Source of the DNA: Paenibacillus sp. JJ-100
GTDB taxonomy: Bacteria; Bacillota; Bacilli; Paenibacillales; Paenibacillaceae
Reading direction: 5' to 3'
Assembly (NCBI RefSeq): GCF_948329825.1
Contig: NZ_CAOJCM010000004.1
Coordinates: forward strand, 248,001-312,000
DNA: 64,000 nucleotides
Numbering within the stretch: the first letter of the stretch is position 1; every line of letters starts with the position of its first letter. Positions 9,233 to 17,766 of this stretch are shown in pieces. The notes below the pieces were generated by a model. It did no database searches. It was not told the DNA's origin and was given only the letters and a program-made list of their open reading frames with translations. The position numbers were made by a program, and so were the translations under genes.

Positions 9233-10621
9233 ATGAGAATCGTACTTCTCTCCGGTGGATCAGGTAAGCGGTTATGGCCGTTGTCCAACGACACGAGATC
9301 CAAACAGTTCCTGAAAGTACTTGAAGGTGAAGATGGACAGACAGAATCCATGGTACAGCGTGTATGGAAGCAACTGCAGCATACGGGACTGAGTGAACAA
9401 GCGACAATTGCAACGAGCAAACCGCAGGTCGAAATTTTGAGAAGTCAGTTAGGTTATGAAGTGGATCTGGTTGTTGAGCCTGAGCGTAGAGATACCTTTC
9501 CTGCAATCGCTTTGGCGGCAGTATATTTGTACTCTGTACAGGGAATTGGATTGAATGAAACGGTAGCTGTGCTTCCGGTTGACCCGTATGTAGAAGAATC
9601 TTTTTTTTATAAAGTAACTGAGCTGGAGGAAGTGCTGCACGATTCCGGTGCGGAGCTTGCATTAATTGGAGTGAAGCCAACATATCCGTCTGAAAAGTAT
9701 GGATATATCATTCCAGAGCGTGTTGAAACGAAACAAGAGCAAGGTTATGCCAAAGTATCTCGTTTTCAAGAGAAACCCCGTGAAGCTGAAGCAGCAGAGA
9801 TGATTGAACAATCTGCCCTTTGGAATTGCGGGGTTTTTGCATTCAAGCTGAATTATATCATCAACCTTCTGATTTCGCTTGAGTTGCCCATTCAGTACGA
9901 AGAAATGCTGAAACAATACGGTAGATTGCAGAAGATCAGCTTTGACTACCAAGTGGTAGAGAAAGCGGAGCATATTGTTGTCACACCCTATGAAGGATAC
10001 TGGAAGGACCTTGGCACATGGAACACGCTGACAGATGAGATGAGCACCAATATTGTGGGCAAAGGTGTCATGACGAACAGCACGGTAAATACACATTTAA
10101 TCAATGAATTAAACATTCCGGTATGTGTGCTGGGGGTATCTAACCTGATTGTGGCAACAAGTCCCGATGGCATTCTGGTCAGTGAGAAAGAGGCAAGTCC
10201 CCAGATCAAAGAAGTGCTTAAAGACAGTGCAGAGCGACCTATGTATGAGGAACGTCGCTGGGGCTGTTATAAAGTGCTCGATTATACACGCAATAAAAGA
10301 GGCGAAGAGGTGTTAACCAAACGTATCATCATCGAGCCGGAGAAAAACTTTTCTTACCAGTATCATCTCAAACGAAATGAAGTATGGACCGTCGTTTCAG
10401 GGCAAGGGGAGTTCATTATGGATGGTGAACTGAGACCTCTTCGCCAAGGAGATGTCGTTGTGATTCCTGCAGGTGGGAAGCATAGCGTCAAAGCGTTGAC
10501 AGAACTCGAAATTATTGAGGTGCAGATGGGCAGTGAGCTGGTGGAAGAGGATATCGTTCGCATTGAGATGGAATGGCACGATATTTTACAAAATTGCGTG
10601 AATTGGGGGAAAACAAGATGA
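9233..10621 (+). CDS. manC: mannose-1-phosphate guanylyltransferase (ManC-type, with C-terminal cupin)
   Basis: 462 residues. The N-terminal nucleotidyltransferase domain begins MRIVLLSGGSGKRLWPLSN (signature GGSGKRLWP). Later parts include VEPERRDTFPAIALAAVY, SEKYGYIIPE and WNCGVFAFK. The C-terminal 100 residues form a type II mannose-6-phosphate isomerase cupin (RRWGCYKVLDY, YQYHLKRNEVWTVVSGQGEF, GDVVVIPAGGKHSVKA). Such proteins make GDP-mannose and may also isomerise fructose-6-phosphate; whether both activities are present here is not certain. The ATG at 9233, 8 nt after GAGTGGAG, is preferred over an in-frame GTG at 9224. It overlaps the next gene by 4 nt and supplies donor to the glycosyltransferases. 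Confidence 0.9.
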   Translation: MRIVLLSGGSGKRLWPLSNDTRSKQFLKVLEGEDGQTESMVQRVWKQLQHTGLSEQATIATSKPQVEILRSQLGYEVDLVVEPERRDTFPAIALAAVYLYSVQGIGLNETVAVLPVDPYVEESFFYKVTELEEVLHDSGAELALIGVKPTYPSEKYGYIIPERVETKQEQGYAKVSRFQEKPREAEAAEMIEQSALWNCGVFAFKLNYIINLLISLELPIQYEEMLKQYGRLQKISFDYQVVEKAEHIVVTPYEGYWKDLGTWNTLTDEMSTNIVGKGVMTNSTVNTHLINELNIPVCVLGVSNLIVATSPDGILVSEKEASPQIKEVLKDSAERPMYEERRWGCYKVLDYTRNKRGEEVLTKRIIIEPEKNFSYQYHLKRNEVWTVVSGQGEFIMDGELRPLRQGDVVVIPAGGKHSVKALTELEIIEVQMGSELVEEDIVRIEMEWHDILQNCVNWGKTR

Positions 10622-11949
10622 ATATTGCGGTAATTGGAACAGGGTACGTAGGACTTGTGTCAGGAGTATGCTTTTCGGAGATCGGCAATCAGGTCATCTG
10701 TGTAGACAACAATGAGAAAAAAGTAGAGATGCTGAATGAGGGCGTCGTTCCCATCTACGAACCTGGTCTTAAAGAGTTAATGCTTTCTAATATGGAGGCA
10801 GGTAGATTATCTTTCACTTCACACATTGGCGAGGCTATCCACCAGTCGGACATTATTTTTATTGCTGTAGGCACACCTTCTCTGCCTAGCGGAGAGGCCA
10901 ACCTGAGTTATGTGGAGCAAGTAGCAATCGAGATTGGCACTCATCTGGAAAACTACAAAATCATCGTCACCAAAAGTACCGTTCCAGTGGGCACCAATGA
11001 TCGTATCCGTGATCTTATTCGTAGTATATCGCCCCAGCCGTTCGACGTAGCTTCTGTGCCTGAGTTTTTACGTGAGGGGTCTGCGATCAACGATACGCTC
11101 AATCCGGATCGGATTGTCATCGGGACTAACAGTGAAAGAGCGATCCAGACGTTAAAGAAACTTCATCGTCCTTTAACAAACAATCTGGTCATTACAGATA
11201 TTCGCTCAGCCGAAATGATTAAGTACGCATCCAACGCATTTCTGGCAACGAAAATATCATTCATTAATGAAATCTCGAATATCTGTGAGAAAGTTGGAGC
11301 GGATGTTACACGCGTTGCAGAGGGCATGGGATACGATAAACGCATCGGGTCTGCTTTTTTAAAGGCAGGTATCGGTTATGGCGGTTCTTGTTTTCCTAAA
11401 GATACACAGGCACTGATCCAAATTGCAGGTATGGTGGATTATGATTTCAGGCTGTTAAAATCGGTCGTTCAGGTCAATCAGGACCAACGCATGCAAGTTA
11501 TTTACAAGCTGGAGGAAGCTCTGGGTTCGTTGGCAGGAAAAACGATTGCGATCTGGGGGCTTGCGTTCAAACCAGACACAGACGATGTGCGAGATGCGCC
11601 AGCAATTGATATTATTCAGCATTTAATTGATGCTGGGTCTGAGGTTAAAGCATATGATCCGATTGCAACGGATAACTTCCGTAAAGAGCTCGACATTGCC
11701 ACGATTTCGTGGGCAGATACCCCTCTTCACGCTGCTGAGGGCGCTGATGCACTCTGTGTACTGACGGAATGGAAGGAGTTTGCTCAGATTGATCTGCTAG
11801 CGGTAGCCCGATTAATGAAGGAGCCTGTGATGGTTGACGGTCGTAATGTGTACAGTGCGGAACAGATTCAAGCATCTGACTTCAATTATTATTCTGTGGG
11901 ACGTCCAGGCCTGATCAAGCTGGAGGGGAAAGCAACGGCGATCATCTGA
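10618..11949 (+). CDS. ugd: UDP-glucose 6-dehydrogenase
   Basis: A 443-residue NAD-dependent sugar dehydrogenase that oxidises UDP-glucose to UDP-glucuronate. The Rossmann signature GTGYVG sits at residues 7-12. KSTVPVGTNDRI, EFLREGSAINDTLNPDRIVIG, and the active-site segment GIGYGGSCFPKDTQAL with the catalytic Cys near residue 260 all match the family. The start overlaps the manC stop (ATGA). The same family includes UDP-ManNAc dehydrogenases, but the overall sequence fits the UDP-glucose enzymes (Ugd/TuaD/YwqF). It supplies uronic acid for an acidic polymer, in line with the pyruvyltransferase upstream. Confidence 0.92.
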   Translation: MNIAVIGTGYVGLVSGVCFSEIGNQVICVDNNEKKVEMLNEGVVPIYEPGLKELMLSNMEAGRLSFTSHIGEAIHQSDIIFIAVGTPSLPSGEANLSYVEQVAIEIGTHLENYKIIVTKSTVPVGTNDRIRDLIRSISPQPFDVASVPEFLREGSAINDTLNPDRIVIGTNSERAIQTLKKLHRPLTNNLVITDIRSAEMIKYASNAFLATKISFINEISNICEKVGADVTRVAEGMGYDKRIGSAFLKAGIGYGGSCFPKDTQALIQIAGMVDYDFRLLKSVVQVNQDQRMQVIYKLEEALGSLAGKTIAIWGLAFKPDTDDVRDAPAIDIIQHLIDAGSEVKAYDPIATDNFRKELDIATISWADTPLHAAEGADALCVLTEWKEFAQIDLLAVARLMKEPVMVDGRNVYSAEQIQASDFNYYSVGRPGLIKLEGKATAII

Positions 11950-11988
11950 TCTGTCCGTGATTATAATGAATGAGTGAGGAAGATCCCC

Positions 11989-12903
11989 ATGAAAAAGTGG
12001 ATGAAATGGACAGCGTGGATAATATCTCTGTTTGTTATCGTTGTGTTTGGTTATGCGATATATCTGTATCAATCCGTCAAATCAACTGCTGATCAGATTT
12101 ATGAGCCGCGCAAACCGGTACAGCCTATTTCGGTAACCGATACGAGAGGTGGACTGCAAGTTGATTTTAAACGCAAAGAGCCTTTTAACGCATTGATTCT
12201 TGGGGTGGATGAGCGCCAGAACGACAGAGGACGCTCGGATACGATGATCGTTCTAAGTGTGAATCCGGGGAAAAAGAGAGTGCTTATGTTTAATATTCCG
12301 CGAGATACGCGAACCGAAATTGTGGGGCACAACACGGATGATAAGATCAATCATGCCTACGCCTTTGGAGGCGTGGATATGTCGATTGCGACAGTGGAGC
12401 AATTTTTAGGAACCCCCATTCATTATTACATGAAAGTGGATATGGAAGGGTTCTCTAAAATGATTGATCTCGTTGGTGGTGTGGATGTTAATAATCCGTT
12501 TGCTTTTGATTACGAGGGGAAGCAGTATGAACAAGGCAATATTCATCTGGATGGTGTAGCAGCACTGGGTTTCTCCAGAATGCGATATGATGACCCGAAG
12601 GGAGACCTCGGACGGAATGATCGTCAGCGAGAAGTTCTGAAGCAGATGATGAAGAACACGATGCAATTCTCCAGTGTGTTTCATCTTCAGAATATACTGG
12701 ATGAATTGGGCACACATGTAAGGACAGATCTGACATTCGACGAGATGAAAGAGTTCCTTCTGGATTATCGGAGCGACCTGGAAGAGATTGAGACTATAGA
12801 AATTAAAGGGAAAGGCAAGAAGATCAACGGTATTTATTACTTTATCGTAGATCAACAAGAAAAGGAGCGCATTCACGGGCTCCTAAAGCAGAACTTGGAG
12901 TAG
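11989..12903 (+). CDS. LytR-CpsA-Psr (LCP) family cell-wall polymer ligase
   Basis: 305 residues: an N-terminal membrane anchor (residues 7-27) then an extracytoplasmic LCP domain. Family signatures are LILGVDERQNDRGRSDTMIVLSVNP, FNIPRDTRTEIVG (catalytic Arg/Asp segment), DKINHAYAFGG and FSRMRYDDPKGDLGRNDRQREVL. LCP proteins transfer lipid-linked polymers onto peptidoglycan. Next to the exopolysaccharide genes it may anchor this polymer to the wall. A GTG at 11974 is in frame, but the ATG at 11989 follows a GAGGA site by 8 nt and gives the normal short cytoplasmic start (MKKWMKWTAW). It has its own short gap (39 nt) after ugd. Confidence 0.9.
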   Translation: MKKWMKWTAWIISLFVIVVFGYAIYLYQSVKSTADQIYEPRKPVQPISVTDTRGGLQVDFKRKEPFNALILGVDERQNDRGRSDTMIVLSVNPGKKRVLMFNIPRDTRTEIVGHNTDDKINHAYAFGGVDMSIATVEQFLGTPIHYYMKVDMEGFSKMIDLVGGVDVNNPFAFDYEGKQYEQGNIHLDGVAALGFSRMRYDDPKGDLGRNDRQREVLKQMMKNTMQFSSVFHLQNILDELGTHVRTDLTFDEMKEFLLDYRSDLEEIETIEIKGKGKKINGIYYFIVDQQEKERIHGLLKQNLE

Positions 12904-12934
12904 GAAAAGCACCGTCCGTGAAACAGCAGGGAAA

Positions 12935-13495
12935 GTGGTGATAACATTGCTGAAGGCGGAAAAACGGTCAACAAGGAAACAAAGATCTGAGCGGAAACGT
13001 CACCCATTTAGAACGATCCTATGGCTGATGTTGGCTGTTCTCTTGTGGATTGTGATCATCTGGTCGTTCTCTGCTCAATCCTATCAACAGCAGAACATTC
13101 AGCCGTGGCTTCACAAACTGTCGCAGAAGGTGCACATCGGGTTCACATTACCCGATGTGCAATTCACGTATAGTGGCTACGAATATTCGCTAAAACAGAG
13201 ACCATATGCATTTGTGGAATTTCTCTTTCGCAAGACAGCGCATCTGTTTGTCTATGCAATACTTGCGATACTAGTCTACGCTGGGCTGCGATACAAGAGA
13301 GTACGTGCAATGAAATGTATTGCTGCGGCGCTAATGGTTGTGGTGATTATTGGCTCTATGGATGAATATATTCAACAATTTAGTCCTAATCGGACAAGTT
13401 CGGTCCGAGATGTCGGTGTAGACTTCATCGGTGGATGCTTTGGTATTGCGATCTATACAGGGATTCGAGCAGTGCGGGGGAGAAAGCCTCGTTGA
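12935..13495 (+). CDS. VanZ-like family membrane protein
   Basis: A 186-residue protein with a basic N-terminus, a first helix at about 28-46, then IIWSFSAQSYQQQNIQPWLHKLSQ, RKTAHLFVYAILAILVYAGL and GSMDEYIQQFSPNRTSSVRDVGVDFIGGCFG. The last two are the hallmark VanZ-like motifs (F-x-R-K-x-x-H-F-x-x-Y and D-E-x-x-Q). VanZ proteins are small membrane proteins linked to glycopeptide/lipopeptide tolerance, often found near wall-polymer genes; the mechanism is not known. The start is unsure: GTG at 12935 or 12938, or TTG at 12947, are possible. It follows the LCP gene by 31 nt and is probably co-transcribed. Confidence 0.85.
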   Translation: MVITLLKAEKRSTRKQRSERKRHPFRTILWLMLAVLLWIVIIWSFSAQSYQQQNIQPWLHKLSQKVHIGFTLPDVQFTYSGYEYSLKQRPYAFVEFLFRKTAHLFVYAILAILVYAGLRYKRVRAMKCIAAALMVVVIIGSMDEYIQQFSPNRTSSVRDVGVDFIGGCFGIAIYTGIRAVRGRKPR

Positions 13496-13608
13496 TTTCC
13501 CAGGAAATGCAGTGTGGGCCCCACCGAAACAATATCCTTGCAGTCTTAGCTTCTACTTGCTTGCAAACCATCATACATATGGGGTAGGCGGGACAAGGAG
13601 GTTAGATT

Positions 13609-14121
13609 ATGCTGCGAAGAAGAAATCGTAATGCGCTGTTCAAAAAAATAGGATTTATGTTGTTTGTACTGCTCTTGCTCTGGCTCATCGGCAGAAGCAT
13701 ACCTGCTTTGTTCCGTGCAGATGCAGCGACTGAGGCAGCGACAGTAGTGGAAGAGTTCTACAAGTATGAACAAACGGGTGACTTTGGAAGCTCATGGGAG
13801 CTTTTTCACCCTCTAATGAAAGAGCGATTCCCTAAGAGTGCCTATGTGCAGAACAGGGCCCACATCTTTATGCAGCATTTTGGTGTGCAGACATTTGAAT
13901 TGGAGATAGAACCACCGGAGCGGGTATTTGATGTGCAGATCGTGAAGGGCGTGAAACCATTCCCTCTAGCTTATAAAACAAAAGTAACACAGACGTATTC
14001 AGGGACTTTTGGAGAATTCGACCTTGTACAGACTTGCTACCTCGTCCAGGAGAATGAACAGTGGGAGCTACTATGGTATTATCCAGATGACAAGAGTAAC
14101 AGCGAAGAACATTTGTCATGA
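13609..14121 (+). CDS. membrane-anchored protein of unknown function
   Basis: 170 residues with a strong ribosome-binding site (AAGGAGG, 6 nt before the ATG). There is a basic N-terminus, one hydrophobic helix at about 14-33, then an extracytoplasmic domain of about 135 residues with VVEEFYKYEQTGDFGSSWELFHPLMKERF and a C-terminal strand pattern (YLVQENEQWELLWY). The mix of one or two helices followed by strands that end in a W-rich strand resembles NTF2-like/DUF4878-type extracellular domains; this is inference. It is the last gene before a strong terminator, so it probably closes the exopolysaccharide transcript. No enzyme motif is seen. Confidence 0.75.
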   Translation: MLRRRNRNALFKKIGFMLFVLLLLWLIGRSIPALFRADAATEAATVVEEFYKYEQTGDFGSSWELFHPLMKERFPKSAYVQNRAHIFMQHFGVQTFELEIEPPERVFDVQIVKGVKPFPLAYKTKVTQTYSGTFGEFDLVQTCYLVQENEQWELLWYYPDDKSNSEEHLS

Positions 14122-14227
14122 TAATACGCTATAATTCCACAAAAAAAGAGAAAGACATCGAGTGTTACATATTATGTGATGTATTTGAAGATTGAATGTG
14201 CCGATTTGTATCATTAGTCCCTAATAG

Positions 14228-14275
14228 AACGCTATAAATGCGAGACTTCTGTCGCGTTTATAGCGTTTTTTTTAG
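14228..14275 (+). terminator. intrinsic terminator of the exopolysaccharide region
   Basis: Two 16-nt arms (14228-14243 and 14252-14267) pair with a single G-U, around an 8-nt loop, and run into eight T residues. It lies about 105 nt after the last gene of the polysaccharide block. Confidence 0.9.
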
Positions 14276-14304
14276 TTTTTAGCACTTTTTAATGGTTAAA
14301 AAGC

Positions 14305-14333
14305 TTGACAATAGTCCCGGTGTCAAGTAAATT
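14305..14333 (+). promoter_or_regulatory. SigA-type promoter for the Cys-rich protein/ABC genes
   Basis: TTGACA at 14305-14310 and TAAATT at 14328-14333 with a 17-nt spacer. The expected transcript starts near 14340, directly before a perfect hairpin GATACA-AAA-TGTATC (14343-14357). A second stem with arms ACAGG/CCTGT (14383-14405) lies just upstream of the ribosome-binding site. Confidence 0.6.
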
Positions 14334-14422
14334 ACGAATCAGGATACAAAATGTATCAATTTTCTGCGCCTTACGACAAATAACAGGGGACTAGAGTCTT
14401 CCTGTGAGGGGAAGGTATTCCA

Positions 14423-14671
14423 TTGAGTGAAACGGGCCGCTTTTACTGTGTCAGTTGTGGGATGATTGTATCCGTCTCTAGAGACGCTGCCCAGAAGGAA
14501 GAGGGCAATGGAGGCAATCATGTGTTTCGTACTGGATTTTACCGGAGTGAAATGCCGCTTGGATGCTGTGAAGCGTGTGTAGTAGAATCAAAACGGGAAG
14601 AGAAAACCCAGTTTACAGGACAATATTCCAAAGATTATGATACACTATGCTCATATGAGAAGCGGGCATAA
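14423..14671 (+). CDS. small Cys-rich protein of unknown function
   Basis: 82 residues from a TTG start, preceded by GGGGAAGG. Two cysteine clusters are seen: FYCVSCGM near residues 7-14 and GCCEACV near residues 52-58. This gives a C-x2-C ... C-C-x2-C layout that looks like a zinc or iron-sulfur site. No known family was recognised. The rest is polar and it has no membrane segment. The leader contains two inverted repeats, and the downstream gene, an ABC transporter ATPase, starts within 31 nt, so it is probably the first gene of a three-gene operon. The TTG start is an inference. Confidence 0.6.
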   Translation: MSETGRFYCVSCGMIVSVSRDAAQKEEGNGGNHVFRTGFYRSEMPLGCCEACVVESKREEKTQFTGQYSKDYDTLCSYEKRA

Positions 14672-14701
14672 AGTATGCCCGTCCATGAAGGAGAGGATGG
14701 A

Positions 14702-15613
14702 ATGCAGCAGGAGCCAGTCGTCCGACTTCAGGGCGTCAGTAAAATCATTTCCTCCCGATCATTGGTCAGCGACCTGACCCTGGATATTTCTCCGGGCCAG
14801 GTTTTTGGTTTTTTAGGGCCCAATGGCGCGGGGAAAACAACAACGATTCGAATGATGGTAGGTCTCATGTCTATTAGTAAAGGAGATATTTTCATCTCTG
14901 GACACAGTGTCAAGAACGAGTTTGAGAAGGCGATATCTCAGGTAGGAGCCATTGTTGAAAATCCTGAGATGTACAAATTTCTGACGGGGTATCAGAATCT
15001 GGTCCATTTTGCACGTATGTCACCTGGTGTTACTAAGGAACGTATTGCAGAGACGATTGAACGTGTCGGTCTGGCAGCGCGTATCCACGATAAGGTTAAG
15101 ACGTATTCATTAGGTATGCGTCAACGTCTTGGTGTAGCACAGGCTATATTACATAGACCTAAGTTGCTCGTACTGGATGAGCCAACGAATGGTCTTGATC
15201 CACAAGGTATAAGGGAACTAAGGGACTATCTGCGCCTTCTCACCCGTGAAGAGGGGATTACCGTCTTTGTATCCAGCCATCTATTATCTGAGATGGAACT
15301 GATGTGTGACACTGTCGCCATCATTCAGAATGGAAAATTGATAGATGTTCGAAATCTCCGAGATGAACAAGGTTCAGATGCATTAATGGAAGTGGCGTTT
15401 GAAGTGAATGATGGAGAACGTGCTGTTCAACTTATGGAGGGAGAGGCGGTTAATCAGGGGAATGTAATTGTGATGTCTCTCTCACGGGAACAGATTCCTG
15501 AGGTTAATGCCAAACTAGTTCGTGAAGGCGTGCAGGTCTATGGTATTCGTACTGTGACTCGTACGCTGGAGGATCAATTCTTACAAGTGACTGGAGGTGG
15601 CGGCATTGAGTAG
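14702..15613 (+). CDS. ABC transporter ATP-binding protein (exporter type)
   Basis: A 303-residue ABC ATPase of the bacitracin/multidrug DrrA/BcrA-like class. Walker A is GPNGAGKTTTIR, the Q-loop region is VGAIVENPEMYKFLTGYQNL, the signature is YSLGMRQRLGVAQAIL, Walker B is LLVLDEPTNGLDPQG, and the H-loop is VSSHLLSEMEL. The C-terminal 80 residues are the usual variable extension. An upstream ATG at 14675 is in frame, but 14702 is preferred since AAGGAGAGG lies 5 nt before it. It pairs with the permease encoded next, overlapping it by 8 nt. The substrate is unknown; lipid, peptide or antibiotic export are typical. Confidence 0.9.
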   Translation: MQQEPVVRLQGVSKIISSRSLVSDLTLDISPGQVFGFLGPNGAGKTTTIRMMVGLMSISKGDIFISGHSVKNEFEKAISQVGAIVENPEMYKFLTGYQNLVHFARMSPGVTKERIAETIERVGLAARIHDKVKTYSLGMRQRLGVAQAILHRPKLLVLDEPTNGLDPQGIRELRDYLRLLTREEGITVFVSSHLLSEMELMCDTVAIIQNGKLIDVRNLRDEQGSDALMEVAFEVNDGERAVQLMEGEAVNQGNVIVMSLSREQIPEVNAKLVREGVQVYGIRTVTRTLEDQFLQVTGGGGIE

Positions 15614-16397
15614 TTTCGGCAATCTGCTACTGAATGAAAATATGAAGGTGTTCCGCCGTGCACGTACTTGGTTTATGTTGGCTATACTAGCGCTGATCTC
15701 CTTGCTACTTCCTCTGTTACTGAGAGAAGGCTTGGGGTCAAGTGGTGTTTTGTATTGGCAGCCCGCGGCTACAACGGTTCAGATTGCATTTTTCCTGAAT
15801 ACCATTTTCTGTGTGGTCATTGCAGCAGAATCGGTCGCTGGTGAATTCACATGGGGAACGATTAAACTGCTGTTGATACGTCCATGGTCTCGCAGCAAAA
15901 TTCTCGCTTCCAAATATCTGACCGTAGTAGGGTTTAGTATAATGAGTACATTGCTCGTTATTGGATTGGCTATGTTAAGCTCTTATTTTCTGTTCTCCCA
16001 TGATGTTCCGGCAGGGGGAAGTGTCAAGGCATCCAGTGCGTTAACAATGTGGCTCTATCTGTACATCGACCTGTTTATTACACTTGCGATAGCCTTTATG
16101 GTATCCTCGGTATTTCGTTCGGGTGCGCTTGCGATCGGTTTATCCCTGTTTATTATGTTTACGCAAAGTATATTCTCAGCGATCTTTAACACGGAACGAT
16201 ATGAATGGGCCAAATATGTTCTATTCAACAACATGGATCTGAGCAGATATATGAACACTTCATCAGAGCTGGGCTTCATGACTGGTCCAAGTGATGGGAT
16301 GACTCTCGGGTTCTCAATAGCCGTGCTCGCCGTATATTATGTAATCTTTATGGTAATATCCTGGGTTGTGTTCAACAAAAGAGATGTGGCAGGTTAA
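15606..16397 (+). CDS. ABC transporter permease (ABC-2 type)
   Basis: About 263 residues with six hydrophobic segments: residues 18-38, one around IAFFLNTIFCVVIAAESVAGEF (a conserved ABC-2 motif), and four further helices ending at VIFMVISWVVFNKRDV. It forms an exporter with the ATPase upstream. The TTG at 15606 lies 6 nt after GGAGGTGG and overlaps the ATPase stop; an in-frame GTG at 15597 overlaps that same site and is less likely. A short terminator hairpin overlaps the stop codon region. Substrate unknown. Confidence 0.85.
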   Translation: MSSFGNLLLNENMKVFRRARTWFMLAILALISLLLPLLLREGLGSSGVLYWQPAATTVQIAFFLNTIFCVVIAAESVAGEFTWGTIKLLLIRPWSRSKILASKYLTVVGFSIMSTLLVIGLAMLSSYFLFSHDVPAGGSVKASSALTMWLYLYIDLFITLAIAFMVSSVFRSGALAIGLSLFIMFTQSIFSAIFNTERYEWAKYVLFNNMDLSRYMNTSSELGFMTGPSDGMTLGFSIAVLAVYYVIFMVISWVVFNKRDVAG

Positions 16398-16415
16398 TTC
16401 CTGCCTCTTTTTTTG
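16388..16415 (+). terminator. intrinsic terminator after the ABC genes
   Basis: A GGCAGG-TTAATT-CCTGCC stem-loop (16388-16405) followed by CTCTTTTTTT. The permease stop codon (TAA) lies in the loop. Confidence 0.75.
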
Positions 16416-16532
16416 TTTATATGGGGCATGGGGGATCATTCAGGGTACATACTGTTATTGTAAGGTAAGAACTATATTATTGCCGCAGTTACATATACGT
16501 TGCTATGACAGCGCACGGAGGGAGCACATTTC

Positions 16533-17609
16533 GTGATAAACAACAAATTTTACCGCGTATGCACAGCGATTATATTGCTCCTGTTGATTGTGTATCTAGG
16601 AGAAAAAGTGAATTTTATTTTTCGACCTCTAACCTCATTGATTCACATCATCATTGTTCCGTTGCTGATCGCAGGATTTTTCTATTATCTTCTGCGTCCA
16701 CTTATAGATTTCATGGAACAGCATAACATCAAAAGAGCTTTATCTGTACTGATTATCTACCTCGCTGTGGGGCTCCTCATCGCAGGGTTCAGCGTTCTGG
16801 TATGGCCTTCCTTGCGGGAACAATTGTGGAATTTTGTTGAAAATACGCCTGCGCTCATTTCTGGGCTTGTGGAGCAGATTAAAGCTCTGGAAGACAATCG
16901 TTTCCTTGCCCGATATCTGCCTGAAGATTCGGACTTGCTTACCAGAATGTCGGAATATTTAAGCCAGGGAATCACGCAGGTTACCGATTATGTCTCGGGT
17001 CTGTTTTCCGTTGTATCCAACCTGGTTATCATTTTGGCAACATTCCCGATTATGCTCTATTACATGTTGAAGGAAGGTAGTAAATTCGGGACGAACTTGA
17101 CGCTATTATTTCCAAGGAACTATCGAAAAGATGCGGAAGAAACCGTTCACGAGATTGATGAGGCGCTAAGCAATTATATCGTAGGCCGGGTTATTGTTAA
17201 TGTGGCGCTGGGGATCCTCATGTTTATCGGATTCATTATCATTGGCTTGCCTTACGCACTATTATTAACGATGGTGTCCATTGTACTCAACTTTATCCCT
17301 TATGTGGGGGCACTGCTAGCAGCCATTCCGGTTGTAATTGTCGCTTTTATCGACTCGCCTTCCATGGCGTTCTGGTCCCTCCTTATCATTGTGGTAGCAC
17401 AGCAAATTCAGGATAATCTAATCTCGCCCTATGTATATGGCAAGCAGCTCGATATTCATCCGTTGACAACGGTGATCTTGTTGCTCGTTGGAGCTGACCT
17501 TGGGAACATTCTTGGTATGATCATCATCATTCCGTTGTATATGATTCTCAAAATTATATTTCGCAAAATCCAGAACCGAATTGTTGACGATAAAGCAGAT
17601 CCCAAATGA
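16533..17609 (+). CDS. AI-2E family transporter
   Basis: A 358-residue membrane protein from GTG, with GGAGGGAG about 10 nt upstream. Two N-terminal helices are followed by a soluble amphipathic region (residues 95-150) and five to six helices. The C-terminal part holds family hallmarks: LNFIPYVGALLAAIPVVIVAF, QQIQDNLISPYVYGKQLDIHPLTTVILLLVGADLGNILGMIIIIPLYMILK. The family (PF01594, YdbI/YubA/TqsA) was named for AI-2 export, but members also act as ion antiporters, so the true substrate is open. It is monocistronic, ending at a bidirectional terminator shared with the convergent CNNM gene. Confidence 0.88.
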   Translation: MINNKFYRVCTAIILLLLIVYLGEKVNFIFRPLTSLIHIIIVPLLIAGFFYYLLRPLIDFMEQHNIKRALSVLIIYLAVGLLIAGFSVLVWPSLREQLWNFVENTPALISGLVEQIKALEDNRFLARYLPEDSDLLTRMSEYLSQGITQVTDYVSGLFSVVSNLVIILATFPIMLYYMLKEGSKFGTNLTLLFPRNYRKDAEETVHEIDEALSNYIVGRVIVNVALGILMFIGFIIIGLPYALLLTMVSIVLNFIPYVGALLAAIPVVIVAFIDSPSMAFWSLLIIVVAQQIQDNLISPYVYGKQLDIHPLTTVILLLVGADLGNILGMIIIIPLYMILKIIFRKIQNRIVDDKADPK

Positions 17610-17718
17610 GTTGTAGGCGGGGATGCTGGATAATTCCATACTGTACACCCACACGGAACAGCATGACTTCAAGGTCCTCTAAGGATGATGATCCATTGGT
17701 AAATAGCTTGGCATACAG

Positions 17719-17763
17719 AAAAGGTCTGTCCTCGTCATAAATGACGAAGGGACAGACCTTTTT
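17719..17763. terminator. bidirectional terminator between convergent genes
   Basis: Arms at 17719-17730 (AAAAGGTCTGTC) and 17751-17762 with an inner CGTCAT/ATGACG stem. T-runs occur on both strands. It serves the AI-2E gene (+) and the CNNM gene (-), whose stop is at 17767. Confidence 0.85.
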
Positions 17764-17766
17764 CAA

